From positions 1 through 6,080 of the forward strand of contig DYNR01000043.1 in NCBI GenBank assembly GCA_020720945.1: DNA of 6,080 nucleotides. The letters are read 5' to 3'. This stretch comes from Chthoniobacter flavus (GTDB lineage Bacteria; Verrucomicrobiota; Verrucomicrobiia; Chthoniobacterales; DYNR01). The notes below the pieces were generated by a model. The model was not told the DNA's origin and did no database searches. It saw only the letters and a list, made by a program, of their open reading frames with translations. Within the stretch, counting starts at the first letter, position 1; every line of letters starts with the position of its first letter. Positions 1 through 5,828 of the stretch are shown here, one piece after another. The translations under genes were made by a program, and so were the position numbers.

Positions 1-1577
1 AGGTCGGAGAAACAGGTGCGAGGCGACAACCGTATTTTCTAGCTTTGTTGGAGGATTTCAAAGTTTGGAAGACGCAGTTCGGGCGCAGTTTAGGCGTCAG
101 CGGCATCGTTTTGCGCGGGTGGAGTTTTGCCCCGGAAAGGATGGAACTGGTCGGCAGGATGCCCCAGGTTTCCATGATGCGCTCCGGGGAACTCGACCGC
201 GGGTGGGCGGATTGGCTCGCCTTTGTTTTTCCAGAAGACCGGGCATCGGTGGACGCACGCTTCAAACAGATCCTTTCGCAGGCGGGAGGGTATGAGCTGG
301 AGTATCGGCTAGACAGCGAACGCCCCGTTGTGGTGAGGGAACAGGGAATGGTGTATTTGGGAGCAAAAGGAGATTTGCGTTCCGTGGTTGCGATCATCCG
401 GGACATTTCTCTCGAAAGGGATTTGGAAACGAGGCTCGGGCACGCGAGAAAAATGGAATCGTTTGGCAAGCTGGCGGGCGGTGTCGCCCACGACTTCAAC
501 AATATGCTCGCGGTGATTCTAGGGTATTCCCAAATGGTGCTCGACGAGTTGGAGGCCGGCGACCCGCGCCTTGCTTTCGTCCAAGAAATCGAAGGAGCCG
601 CCCAAAGAGCCGCCTCATTGACCAACCAACTTCTGGCATTCACGAGGCAGGAAGTGGAAGCAACGAAAGTGCTCGCTTTCGACGAAGTGCTGACGGAAAT
701 GGGGAAAATGTTGCGGAGAATGTCCGGGGAGCGCATTTTGTTTTCCACGGTCGCAGGGACAGGCGAAAATGCTCTTTTGCGCGTGGACAGAAACCAGATC
801 GAACAGCTTCTGATTCATTTGTCCGTGTGCGCGAGGGATTTATTGCCAGAGGGAGGTTTTTTCTCGCTGGCGACTTCCGCCGTCAAACCCGAACAACACA
901 AACCGAAAGACCCCACGACAAAATCTCCCCACGGATGGCTGCGGCTTGTTGCCGAATGCCACGCCATGCGCCCCGACCGCGATTTGAACGAAAAGGGAGA
1001 CGAAGTCGGATGGAGCGGGGAATTGTCCGCGCTGAGCACTTGCGAGTCCATCGTCCGAGACAATCACGGGGAAATGTATCCGGAAGGGATTCCCGGGGTT
1101 TCGGCAGGGTTGGTCTTGTGTTTTCCTTTGGCAAAAGCCATGGCGGAGCCGGAGCAAGAGGAACAAAAAGAGGAAAATCAAGCACCGTCGCAGGATGCAC
1201 CAAAGCTGGTTTTGCTAGTGGAAGACGAACCGGGAGTGCGAAAACTCACCAAACTGATCATCACTCGCTTGGGCTACCAAGTGATTGATGCCGAAAACGG
1301 TAGCGCGGGGTGGTTCGAGTTCGAAGAAAACAAGTCCAAAGGCATCGCGATGGTCGTCACCGACATGATCATGCCCGCCACGGGGGGGCTGGAACTAGGG
1401 CAGAAAATTTTGGCCCGTAACCCTTCCGTCCCGATTCTTTTTCTCTCCGGCTACGCCAACCAACCCAAAGTCCTCGCCGATGCCCAACTGTGTGCAAATT
1501 ATGCTTTTTTGAGGAAACCTTTCACGGTGGACGAGTTTTCGACGAAATTCAAAGAACTGCTCGCCGCCGGAAAATAA
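1..1577 (+). CDS. Hybrid sensor histidine kinase-like protein (PAS-HisKA-degenerate GHKL-receiver), 5' partial
   Basis: The frame is open from base 3 to the TAA at 1575-1577, so the start lies upstream of the window; the TTG at 45 is only the first possible start inside it. Residues are counted from that TTG. About 50-125 look like a PAS/PAC fold (FPEDR near 62, a RDIS end near 119). A HisKA dimerisation helix follows, with the H-box GVAHDFNN and phospho-acceptor His149. About 205-365 align with a GHKL ATPase domain, but its nucleotide-binding motifs are eroded: N-box Asn replaced by His258 and Cys262, G1 box reduced to AECHAM, no F-box, and GTGLGL replaced by GELSAL. An acidic Gln/Glu linker (367-380) leads to an intact receiver domain with acidic pocket Glu393/Asp394, phospho-acceptor Asp440 in TDMIMP, Ser468 and Lys491 in RKPF. 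No membrane segment is visible in the part seen. It may be a phosphotransfer or phosphatase-type regulator rather than an active kinase; a link to the flagellar genes is inferred only from position. Confidence 0.85.
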   Translation, partial: VGETGARRQPYFLALLEDFKVWKTQFGRSLGVSGIVLRGWSFAPERMELVGRMPQVSMMRSGELDRGWADWLAFVFPEDRASVDARFKQILSQAGGYELEYRLDSERPVVVREQGMVYLGAKGDLRSVVAIIRDISLERDLETRLGHARKMESFGKLAGGVAHDFNNMLAVILGYSQMVLDELEAGDPRLAFVQEIEGAAQRAASLTNQLLAFTRQEVEATKVLAFDEVLTEMGKMLRRMSGERILFSTVAGTGENALLRVDRNQIEQLLIHLSVCARDLLPEGGFFSLATSAVKPEQHKPKDPTTKSPHGWLRLVAECHAMRPDRDLNEKGDEVGWSGELSALSTCESIVRDNHGEMYPEGIPGVSAGLVLCFPLAKAMAEPEQEEQKEENQAPSQDAPKLVLLVEDEPGVRKLTKLIITRLGYQVIDAENGSAGWFEFEENKSKGIAMVVTDMIMPATGGLELGQKILARNPSVPILFLSGYANQPKVLADAQLCANYAFLRKPFTVDEFSTKFKELLAAGK

Positions 1578-1711
1578 CGGCCATGCTGCTTCAACCATGC
1601 GGAAAAAAATGCCCTTTCCAAAGAAAAAGAAAATCGCCCGCAGGGTTAAAAAAATTATTTTCCGTTCTAAGTCGTTGTTTTTCAGTGAGTTATAGTTTCA
1701 CATTCAAGATA

Positions 1712-1727
1712 TGGCACGAGTGTTGCT
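1712..1727 (+). promoter_or_regulatory. Sigma-54 (RpoN) -24/-12 promoter for the flgD operon
   Basis: TGGCACGAGTGTTGCT matches the sigma-54 consensus TGGCACG-N4-TTGC(A/T) at every defined position. The GG (1713-1714) and GC (1725-1726) doublets are separated by exactly 10 bases, the spacing this sigma factor requires. Transcription would start near 1738, giving a leader of about 69 bases before the flgD ATG. Sigma-54 promoters need an AAA+ enhancer-binding activator (FlrC/FleR/FlgR type in other flagellates). No such gene is in the window and I could not pick out an activator site. The site lies in the only gap between the kinase-like gene and flgD, and it overlaps an ATG at 1711 that could be mistaken for the flgD start. 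Confidence 0.88.
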
Positions 1728-1756
1728 TTGGTTCTTGCGAAAAGTAGTCCTTTTTT

Positions 1757-1774
1757 CCTGCCTGCGGGCTGGAG
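1757..1774 (+). other. Possible hairpin in the flgD 5' leader
   Basis: TCCTGCC and GGCTGGA flank a TGCG loop, giving two 3-bp stems separated by a T-T mismatch. The upstream T run and downstream G run could extend it by U-G wobbles. It lies inside the predicted sigma-54 transcript, about 20 bases after the inferred start. No T tract follows, so it is not a standard terminator. It may stabilise the leader or be chance; the stem is short. Confidence 0.3.
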
Positions 1775-1796
1775 GGGCGACAAAAAAATTAACGAA

Positions 1797-1801
1797 AAGG
1801 A
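1797..1801 (+). promoter_or_regulatory. Shine-Dalgarno site that fixes the flgD start
   Basis: AAGGA ends 5 bases before the ATG at 1807. The longer in-frame alternative starting at 1711 would begin on top of the sigma-54 -24 element and upstream of its transcription start, so the 1807 start is strongly preferred. Confidence 0.75.
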
Positions 1802-1806
1802 AAACC

Positions 1807-2274
1807 ATGCCCGTATCAGCCATTCCAACCGTACCGGCGACACCAGCGGTGGGGGAAATCTCCTACCAGGGAACGAACCCCAACGCGGGGAAAACCAAGC
1901 TGGATGCCAACGATTTCATGAAACTGCTAACCGCCCAATTGACGGCGCAAGACCCGATGAACCCGATGAAGGATACGGAGTTCATTTCGCAGATGGCAAA
2001 TTTTTCCTCCCTGGAAATCATGAAGGATATGTCTTCCTCCATGTCGGCTTTTACGAGCACGCAATCGTTTTCAACGGCTGCATCGCTTTTGGGAAAAAAT
2101 GCAACGGTCAAAGACACGACGACCTCAACGGGTTCGGCTACGGGAGTGGTGGATGCAGTCGTCCTCAACGGCGGAAAACCGACCGTCCTCATCGGAGGCA
2201 AACACTACGAAACCAGCCTGATCACGGCCATCGACAACCCGGCAGCAACGGTCGCTGCCCCGGCAACGAACTGA
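1807..2274 (+). CDS. flgD: Flagellar hook assembly scaffold/cap protein FlgD (short form)
   Basis: FlgD caps the growing hook and allows polymerisation of the hook subunit FlgE; it leaves the cell through the flagellar type III exporter. The 155-residue product carries the family signature at about 32-75: LDANDFMKLLTAQL, then QDPMNP, DTEFISQMANFSSLE and IMKDM. SLLGKNATV (93-101) matches the conserved I/LGK.V stretch. About 110-142 (GVVDAVVLNGGKPTVLIGG) resembles the short beta region found in compact FlgD proteins. There is no room for the larger Ig-like/Tudor C-terminal domain of enterobacterial FlgD, which is around 230 residues. Compact forms are known elsewhere, so this need not be a truncation. 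The start at 1807 is supported by AAGGA and by the promoter position. It is the first gene after the sigma-54 promoter and precedes flgE by 90 bases. Confidence 0.93.
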   Translation: MPVSAIPTVPATPAVGEISYQGTNPNAGKTKLDANDFMKLLTAQLTAQDPMNPMKDTEFISQMANFSSLEIMKDMSSSMSAFTSTQSFSTAASLLGKNATVKDTTTSTGSATGVVDAVVLNGGKPTVLIGGKHYETSLITAIDNPAATVAAPATN

Positions 2275-2364
2275 AGATTCTCCAAAAGAAAACAACGATA
2301 AAAAGAAACAAAACAGGATTTACGAAACCCATTAACCAACCCTCCACACAAGGATAAAAAACTT

Positions 2365-3261
2365 ATGTCACTCATCGCATCACTCACTAGCGGGGTATCG
2401 GCCCTCAAAACTTTCAGCAGCGCCATGAGCACCATCGGCGATAACATCGCAAACTCGAACACGACGGGTTTCAAAGCGTCTAAGGCTAGGACTGAAGATA
2501 GCTTCAGCCAGACATTAAGGGCATCGACCGACCGGAATTCGACCATACAGGTCGGGTCGGGGGTCAGCATTGCCACCATCCGCCAAAACTTCACGCAAGG
2601 TTCCTTGACCACGACCGGGGTGCCCACGGATTTCGGTTTGGCGGGCGGCGGATTTTTCCGGGTAGTCGCAGCACCGACGGATCCGACAGCGGCTTCCGAT
2701 CCTGCTGCGGAAAAGTTTTACACCCGCGACGGGAACTTCCGGGCTGATGCCAACAGGTTTTTGGTGAACCCGCAAGGGCATCGCGTGCAAGGGGTGTTGA
2801 CGAGTGCGGCGAGCGTCGTTCCAATCGCTGCGACCGCCGTTGATGTCAAGCTTGGGGCGACGAAGCCAGCAACGACAAATATCAATGCGAATTTGCAATC
2901 GTTTTCCGTGGGTGCCGATGGCAAGATTACGGAGTTTTATTCCGATGGCACATCGAACGAAGGCGATGCCGCCCAGCAATCGCTGATTTTGTGGACTTTC
3001 AAAGACAATACTTCGCTGGAGCGGGCAACCGGCAATCTTTACAAAACGCCGAAGTCCACTTTGTTCGTTCAAGAAAACGGGCTCCAGGCGGACACCGGCG
3101 GAGCCGGGCAAGTCAAGCAAGGGACGCTCGAACTTTCCAATGTCGATCTGGCGCAAGAGTTTTCCGATTTGATTCTCGCGCAACGCAGTTTCCAAGCGGG
3201 CTCTCGGATTATTTCCGTTTCCGATTCCGTGCTGGAAGAAGTCGTGAACTTGAAGCGCTAA
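2365..3261 (+). CDS. flgE: Flagellar hook protein FlgE (compact)
   Basis: This is the structural subunit of the hook, the universal joint between rod and filament, exported by the flagellar type III system. The N-terminus (about 1-45) has the flagellar rod/hook motif, with STIGDNIANSNTTGFKASKA typical of FlgE rather than FlgG. TQGSLTTTGVPTDFGLAGGGFF (77-98) matches the conserved GNPTDLAI.G.GFF block, and FYTRDGNF (118-125) follows. The centre (about 178-230) contains the DGKI..FYSDGTS and GNLY.TP segments of hook proteins. The C-terminus (LSNVDLAQEFSDLILAQRSF near 257-276, then VVNLKR) is the classic coiled-coil D0 signature. At 298 residues it is shorter than the usual hook protein (about 400 or more), implying reduced surface domains. 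AAGGA at 2350-2354 lies 10 bases before the ATG. A generic FlgE/F/G hook-basal body label is the only alternative. Confidence 0.9.
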   Translation: MSLIASLTSGVSALKTFSSAMSTIGDNIANSNTTGFKASKARTEDSFSQTLRASTDRNSTIQVGSGVSIATIRQNFTQGSLTTTGVPTDFGLAGGGFFRVVAAPTDPTAASDPAAEKFYTRDGNFRADANRFLVNPQGHRVQGVLTSAASVVPIAATAVDVKLGATKPATTNINANLQSFSVGADGKITEFYSDGTSNEGDAAQQSLILWTFKDNTSLERATGNLYKTPKSTLFVQENGLQADTGGAGQVKQGTLELSNVDLAQEFSDLILAQRSFQAGSRIISVSDSVLEEVVNLKR

Positions 3262-3304
3262 TCCGAATAAATCAGGTTGTCATTGCCTGCCATATCGTAG
3301 TAAA

Positions 3305-3310
3305 AAGGAG
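3305..3310 (+). promoter_or_regulatory. Strong Shine-Dalgarno for fliL with tight spacing
   Basis: AAGGAG, preceded by an A run, sits only 3 bases before the ATG at 3314, closer than the usual 5-9. No other in-frame start fits better, and the protein begins as expected for FliL. Confidence 0.6.
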
Positions 3311-3313
3311 CCT

Positions 3314-3850
3314 ATGTCAGACAAGGGAAAACCAGACGCAAAAGAAGGGGCGGCACCCGCGGAAGCGGGAGGGGCAAAAAGTCCGCTACCCCTGTTCTTG
3401 GTGGTGTTGATCGGCGTCCCGCTGATCTGTTACGGAATCGTAGATTTTTTGGTGGTTCCAAAATTGACAGCAGCAATGGGCATCGAAAAAGGCGAGCACG
3501 GTGGAGACGATCACGGTGCCGCCGCCGGTGCCCACGGCAAAGCACCCAAAGAAACCACGGTGGAGTTTGAGAAAAGCATGGTGAGCCTTTCGGGAAGCGC
3601 AGGAAACCGCTACCTGCGAGTCACTTTCGTGCTTGCGGGCAAAAACGCCGAACTCAAAGAAGTCGTGGAAAAAAACCAGGCGCAGCTCAAGGACGCGGTG
3701 ATCACGGTGCTTTCCGCAATGACGCTCGGGGATGTCGAAAAGAGCGACGGGCGCGATGTGGTCAAGAGGGCGTTGCTTTCCCGGATGAACGGGGTGCTGG
3801 GCGCAGACTTGATCACGCAGATTTACTTCACGGAGTTTGTCATTCAATAA
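3314..3850 (+). CDS. fliL: Flagellar basal body-associated protein FliL
   Basis: FliL is a single-pass inner-membrane protein that surrounds or supports the stator units of the motor. The 178-residue product has a hydrophilic cytoplasmic tail (1-24, rich in Lys, Ala, Gly and Glu), one transmembrane helix at about 26-48 (LFLVVLIGVPLICYGIV), and a periplasmic domain. The C-terminal half carries the family pattern: RYLRVTFVLAG (99-109), AQLKDAVITVLSAMT (123-137), the DGRDVVKRALLSRMN helix, and the diagnostic end ITQIYFTEFVIQ. Between the membrane helix and the folded domain lies a His/Asp/Gly-rich linker (about 57-78) with histidines at 62, 67 and 74. It follows flgE by 52 bases with no promoter I can recognise, so it is probably co-transcribed with flgD-flgE. 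Confidence 0.92.
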   Translation: MSDKGKPDAKEGAAPAEAGGAKSPLPLFLVVLIGVPLICYGIVDFLVVPKLTAAMGIEKGEHGGDDHGAAAGAHGKAPKETTVEFEKSMVSLSGSAGNRYLRVTFVLAGKNAELKEVVEKNQAQLKDAVITVLSAMTLGDVEKSDGRDVVKRALLSRMNGVLGADLITQIYFTEFVIQ

Positions 3851-3866
3851 AATTCATTCCTTGCCC

Positions 3867-3886
3867 GCGTCCGCGACGCCTGTTTT
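3867..3886 (+). terminator. Possible weak intrinsic terminator or attenuator after fliL
   Basis: GCGTC-CGC-GACGC forms a perfect 5-bp GC-rich stem with a 3-base loop (3867-3879), followed by CTGTTTT. It begins 17 bases after the fliL stop. The stem is short and the T tract is only four bases after a G, so it would at best attenuate readthrough into fliM. It could also be chance in GC-rich DNA. Confidence 0.28.
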
Positions 3887-3949
3887 GGAAAGCGGCGGCA
3901 CGGCAAAAAAACAGAGATTTCAACTTGTGGGAGGCGGCGTTCGCGTTTG

Positions 3950-3991
3950 CCAGGTTCCAGCCGGAACCGGGAAAGCGGCGGGCGATCGCCC
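3950..3991 (+). other. Paired inverted repeats in the fliM leader
   Basis: Two inverted repeats sit 8 bases apart just upstream of fliM. The first is GGTTCC-AGCC-GGAACC (3953-3968), a perfect 6-bp stem with a 4-base loop that extends by two C-G pairs (3950-3951 with 3970-3971) beyond an A-G mismatch. The second is the uninterrupted 12-base palindrome GGGCGATCGCCC (3980-3991). They could fold in the mRNA or be protein-binding dyads. The palindrome core GCGATCGC equals the cyanobacterial HIP1 octamer, but one copy carries no weight. Confidence 0.45.
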
Positions 3992-4018
3992 ACCCCGCGC
4001 AAAACCCACAGAATAGCG

Positions 4019-5014
4019 ATGTCGGATTTTTTAGACCAGGCCGAGATTGACCGCCTGTTGGCCGAAGAAGGCCAGCAGGAAAAAATCGTTTTTTCGCACA
4101 CGGGAACCCGCTTCCAGAATGTGGAAAAAATCGTGGTCGAGCCGTTCGATTTTCGGACTCCCGTGTTTTTGGCGGAAGGCGAATTGAGGCGCTTGCGGAT
4201 GGTTCACCAAGAATACATCTCCACGCTTTCCGTCCGTTTTTCCGACCTTTTGCGCACGGATGTCAACCTCAAGATGTCCAAGCTGACGACTCTCGCTTTC
4301 GGAAAATTCCAAGAAACGATGCGGACTCCGAGCCACATCGCGCTGTTCAAAGTGGAGCCGTTACCAGGGATCGGGGTTTTTGAAATCCCGCCAAAAATGG
4401 CCCTGAGTTTGTCGAACCGGATGCTCGGCGGCAAAGGGTTATCTTCGGAAGGAGAGCGCTACCTCACCGAAATCGAAATCGCCTTGCTGGAAGAACTCAT
4501 CGACATTGTTTTGTCCGAGTGGTGCCAGCAATGGAAGGAAGAGGACGAACTGCACGCCCGGCAACTCGGCTACGAGTCGAACCCAAGATTTTTGCAGGTT
4601 TGCTCGAACGATACGGTGATGCTCATCTTGGGCATCGAAGGGCTGGCGGGTGACACGGTGGACGAAATGCAAATCGCCCTGCCTTACACCATGCTCGAAC
4701 CGATCATCAAAAAAATGCAGGCGGGCCGCAACCGCGAGATGGAGATGCACGCGGCAAAACCCAAAACAAACTGGCGCCAGCCGTTTGAAAAAATTTCGGT
4801 TCCCGTGACCGCCGATTGGTCTGTCGGGAAAATATTATTGAGCGATGTGTTGCAACTGCGGGTGGGAGATGTTATAGAATTGCCGCGGAGCACGATCGAC
4901 GACACGAAAATCCGGGTGGCGTCCCAGCCTCGTTTCCGGGCATCCGTCGGGGTCGAAAATAACCGTGTGGTCGCGCAAATCCAAAACCCTCTAGGCAAAG
5001 GAGAACTCGTATGA
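4019..5014 (+). CDS. fliM: Flagellar motor switch protein FliM
   Basis: FliM forms the middle of the cytoplasmic C-ring; it binds CheY-P to switch rotation and contacts FliG and FliN. The 331-residue product starts with LDQAEIDRLL (5-14), the conserved CheY-P-binding peptide. The middle domain begins at about 40 (EPFDFRTP, then LRRLRMVHQEY). It includes the GGKG loop at 137-140 that contacts FliG and the LTEIEIALLEELID helix (149-162). The C-terminal SpoA/FliN-like domain is about 256-325 (VPVTADWSVGKILLSDVLQL, then LRVGDVIELP). I chose ATG 4019 because homology begins exactly there. An in-frame TTG at 3947 would add 24 basic Arg/Ser-rich residues unlike any FliM. Oddly, no clear Shine-Dalgarno precedes 4019. 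The stop overlaps the fliN start as ATGA. Confidence 0.95.
   Translation: MSDFLDQAEIDRLLAEEGQQEKIVFSHTGTRFQNVEKIVVEPFDFRTPVFLAEGELRRLRMVHQEYISTLSVRFSDLLRTDVNLKMSKLTTLAFGKFQETMRTPSHIALFKVEPLPGIGVFEIPPKMALSLSNRMLGGKGLSSEGERYLTEIEIALLEELIDIVLSEWCQQWKEEDELHARQLGYESNPRFLQVCSNDTVMLILGIEGLAGDTVDEMQIALPYTMLEPIIKKMQAGRNREMEMHAAKPKTNWRQPFEKISVPVTADWSVGKILLSDVLQLRVGDVIELPRSTIDDTKIRVASQPRFRASVGVENNRVVAQIQNPLGKGELV
4997..5003 (+). promoter_or_regulatory. Shine-Dalgarno for fliN inside the fliM 3' end
   Basis: AAAGGAG ends 7 bases before ATG 5011 and 10 before a second in-frame ATG at 5014. The spacing favours 5011, which also gives the ATGA overlap seen at the next two junctions. Confidence 0.65.
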
Positions 5015-5274
5015 TGAACGGCATTTTAGACCAGCAGAACCTCGGCTTGATCATGGATGTGAAGGTGGAACTATCCGTGAGGGTAGGTTCGTGCACGCTG
5101 CCCATGGGTGATGTGGTGACGCTGGCGGAAGGGACGGTTTTGCAACTGGACCAGATGGCCAACGAACCGGTGGGGCTTTATGTGAACGACAAGCTGGTCG
5201 CCCGCGGAGAAGTGGTCGTGGTCGAGGAAAATTTCGGGATAAAAATCACGCATCTGGTGGGCGACAGCGCATGA
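5011..5274 (+). CDS. fliN: Flagellar motor switch protein FliN (short form)
   Basis: FliN forms the bottom of the C-ring and helps dock FliH-bound export substrates. The 87-residue product is essentially the SpoA domain alone: LGLIMDVKVELSVRVG (11-26), a TLAEGTVLQLD segment (37-47), EPVGLYVNDKLVARGEVVVV (52-71) and FGIKIT (75-80) follow the family order closely. E. coli FliN is about 137 residues, so the variable N-terminal extension is largely missing. It is also not a FliY-type fusion with a CheC-like phosphatase. It overlaps both fliM and fliO by four bases, suggesting translational coupling and coordinated dosage of the two switch proteins. Confidence 0.95.
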   Translation: MMNGILDQQNLGLIMDVKVELSVRVGSCTLPMGDVVTLAEGTVLQLDQMANEPVGLYVNDKLVARGEVVVVEENFGIKITHLVGDSA

Positions 5275-5828
5275 ACCGGAGGATTCGCGCCTGGTTATTT
5301 CCCGCGTTCGCCTTGCTTTTCTTGCAATGCGTTACGGTGTGCGGGCGGGCGGAAGAGCCATCCAAAAAAGCGCAGAACGAGCTTTCCGAAACGGAGGCGG
5401 CGCAAGGGGCAACCGCGCCGGAATCAACCCCAAAACCGCAAGCCGAAGAAACTGCGAAAAAAACTCCAGACCCCATGCCGTTTTCTGCCAGGAAGCTGGA
5501 AGGGGCAACGCCAGACGGCTTGCTTTCCCTGTTTTTCTATATGGGCGTTTTGATCGCGCTCGGGTTTGCCGCCGTGTATCTGATAAAAAACGGGTGGGCG
5601 ATTGGAGTGCTGAAAGGCTTGCCGCAAAGGAAGTTGCGGATAGCCGATACCCGCCCTTTGGGAAACCGCCAGTTCCTCGTCGTGGTGGAATACGAGTCCA
5701 CCAAACTGCTCGTCGGAGTCTCTCCCGGGAGGATCGATTACTTGCACGACTTGTCGGTCAGGGAAGTGCCAAAGGAAGATTTTGCGACAATTTTGGATAA
5801 CCCTTCTTCCGTTAAACCGTCCCCATGA
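5271..5828 (+). CDS. fliO: Flagellar export-gate assembly protein FliO
   Basis: FliO helps assemble or stabilise the FliP ring of the flagellar type III export gate. The 185-residue product begins with a basic N-terminus and hydrophobic core (about 1-27) that looks like a cleavable signal peptide, with CGRAEE as a plausible cleavage region. A low-complexity Ala/Glu/Pro/Lys stretch follows (about 28-70), then one transmembrane helix at about 83-106 (LLSLFFYMGVLIALGFAAVY). The cytoplasmic domain (119-160) has the family pattern LRIADTRPLGNRQFLVVVEY and KLLVGVSPGRIDYL. FliO is poorly conserved, so the call rests on this pattern plus position between fliN and fliP. It starts inside the fliN stop (ATGA) with no good Shine-Dalgarno, and its own stop overlaps fliP in the same way. 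Confidence 0.85.
   Translation: MNRRIRAWLFPAFALLFLQCVTVCGRAEEPSKKAQNELSETEAAQGATAPESTPKPQAEETAKKTPDPMPFSARKLEGATPDGLLSLFFYMGVLIALGFAAVYLIKNGWAIGVLKGLPQRKLRIADTRPLGNRQFLVVVEYESTKLLVGVSPGRIDYLHDLSVREVPKEDFATILDNPSSVKPSP

Noticed and set aside
45..47. TTG as the real start of the kinase-like gene
   Set aside because: The frame is open to the window edge and no ribosome site precedes it. Starting here would clip the region before the PAS domain, so the gene is better treated as 5' partial.
634..649. TGGCATTCACGAGGCA as a second sigma-54 promoter
   Set aside because: GG/GC spacing fits, but the rest of the -12 element is poor and it lies inside the kinase coding region with no gene start nearby.
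827..1288. Frameshift explaining the degenerate ATPase domain (153-codon ORF in another frame)
   Set aside because: The alternative-frame product is Arg-rich with no N, G1 or G2 box, and the main frame keeps GHKL-like sequence on both sides, including the strand after the G2 box and the linker into the receiver.
1629..1662. GAAAAT...ATTTTC inverted repeat as a terminator for the kinase-like gene
   Set aside because: The stem is AT-rich with a 22-base loop and no proper T tract, so it would not form a convincing intrinsic terminator.
1711..1806. Upstream 32-codon extension of FlgD starting at ATG 1711
   Set aside because: The ATG is part of the sigma-54 -24 region, the transcript would start downstream of it, and the residues do not match FlgD. 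The 1807 ATG has AAGGA and the family N-terminus.
2241..2259. GGCAGC/GCTGCC inverted repeat near the flgD end as a terminator
   Set aside because: It lies inside the coding sequence, is not followed by a T tract, and flgE follows in the same direction.
3848..3874. TAAAATTC-N11-GCGTCCGC as a sigma-28 promoter before fliM
   Set aside because: The -35 part is only a partial match and the -10 part shares too few positions with GCCGATAA.
3947..4018. TTG start giving FliM 24 extra residues
   Set aside because: The extension is Arg/Ser-rich and unlike FliM, while the CheY-binding motif expected at the extreme N-terminus begins right after ATG 4019.
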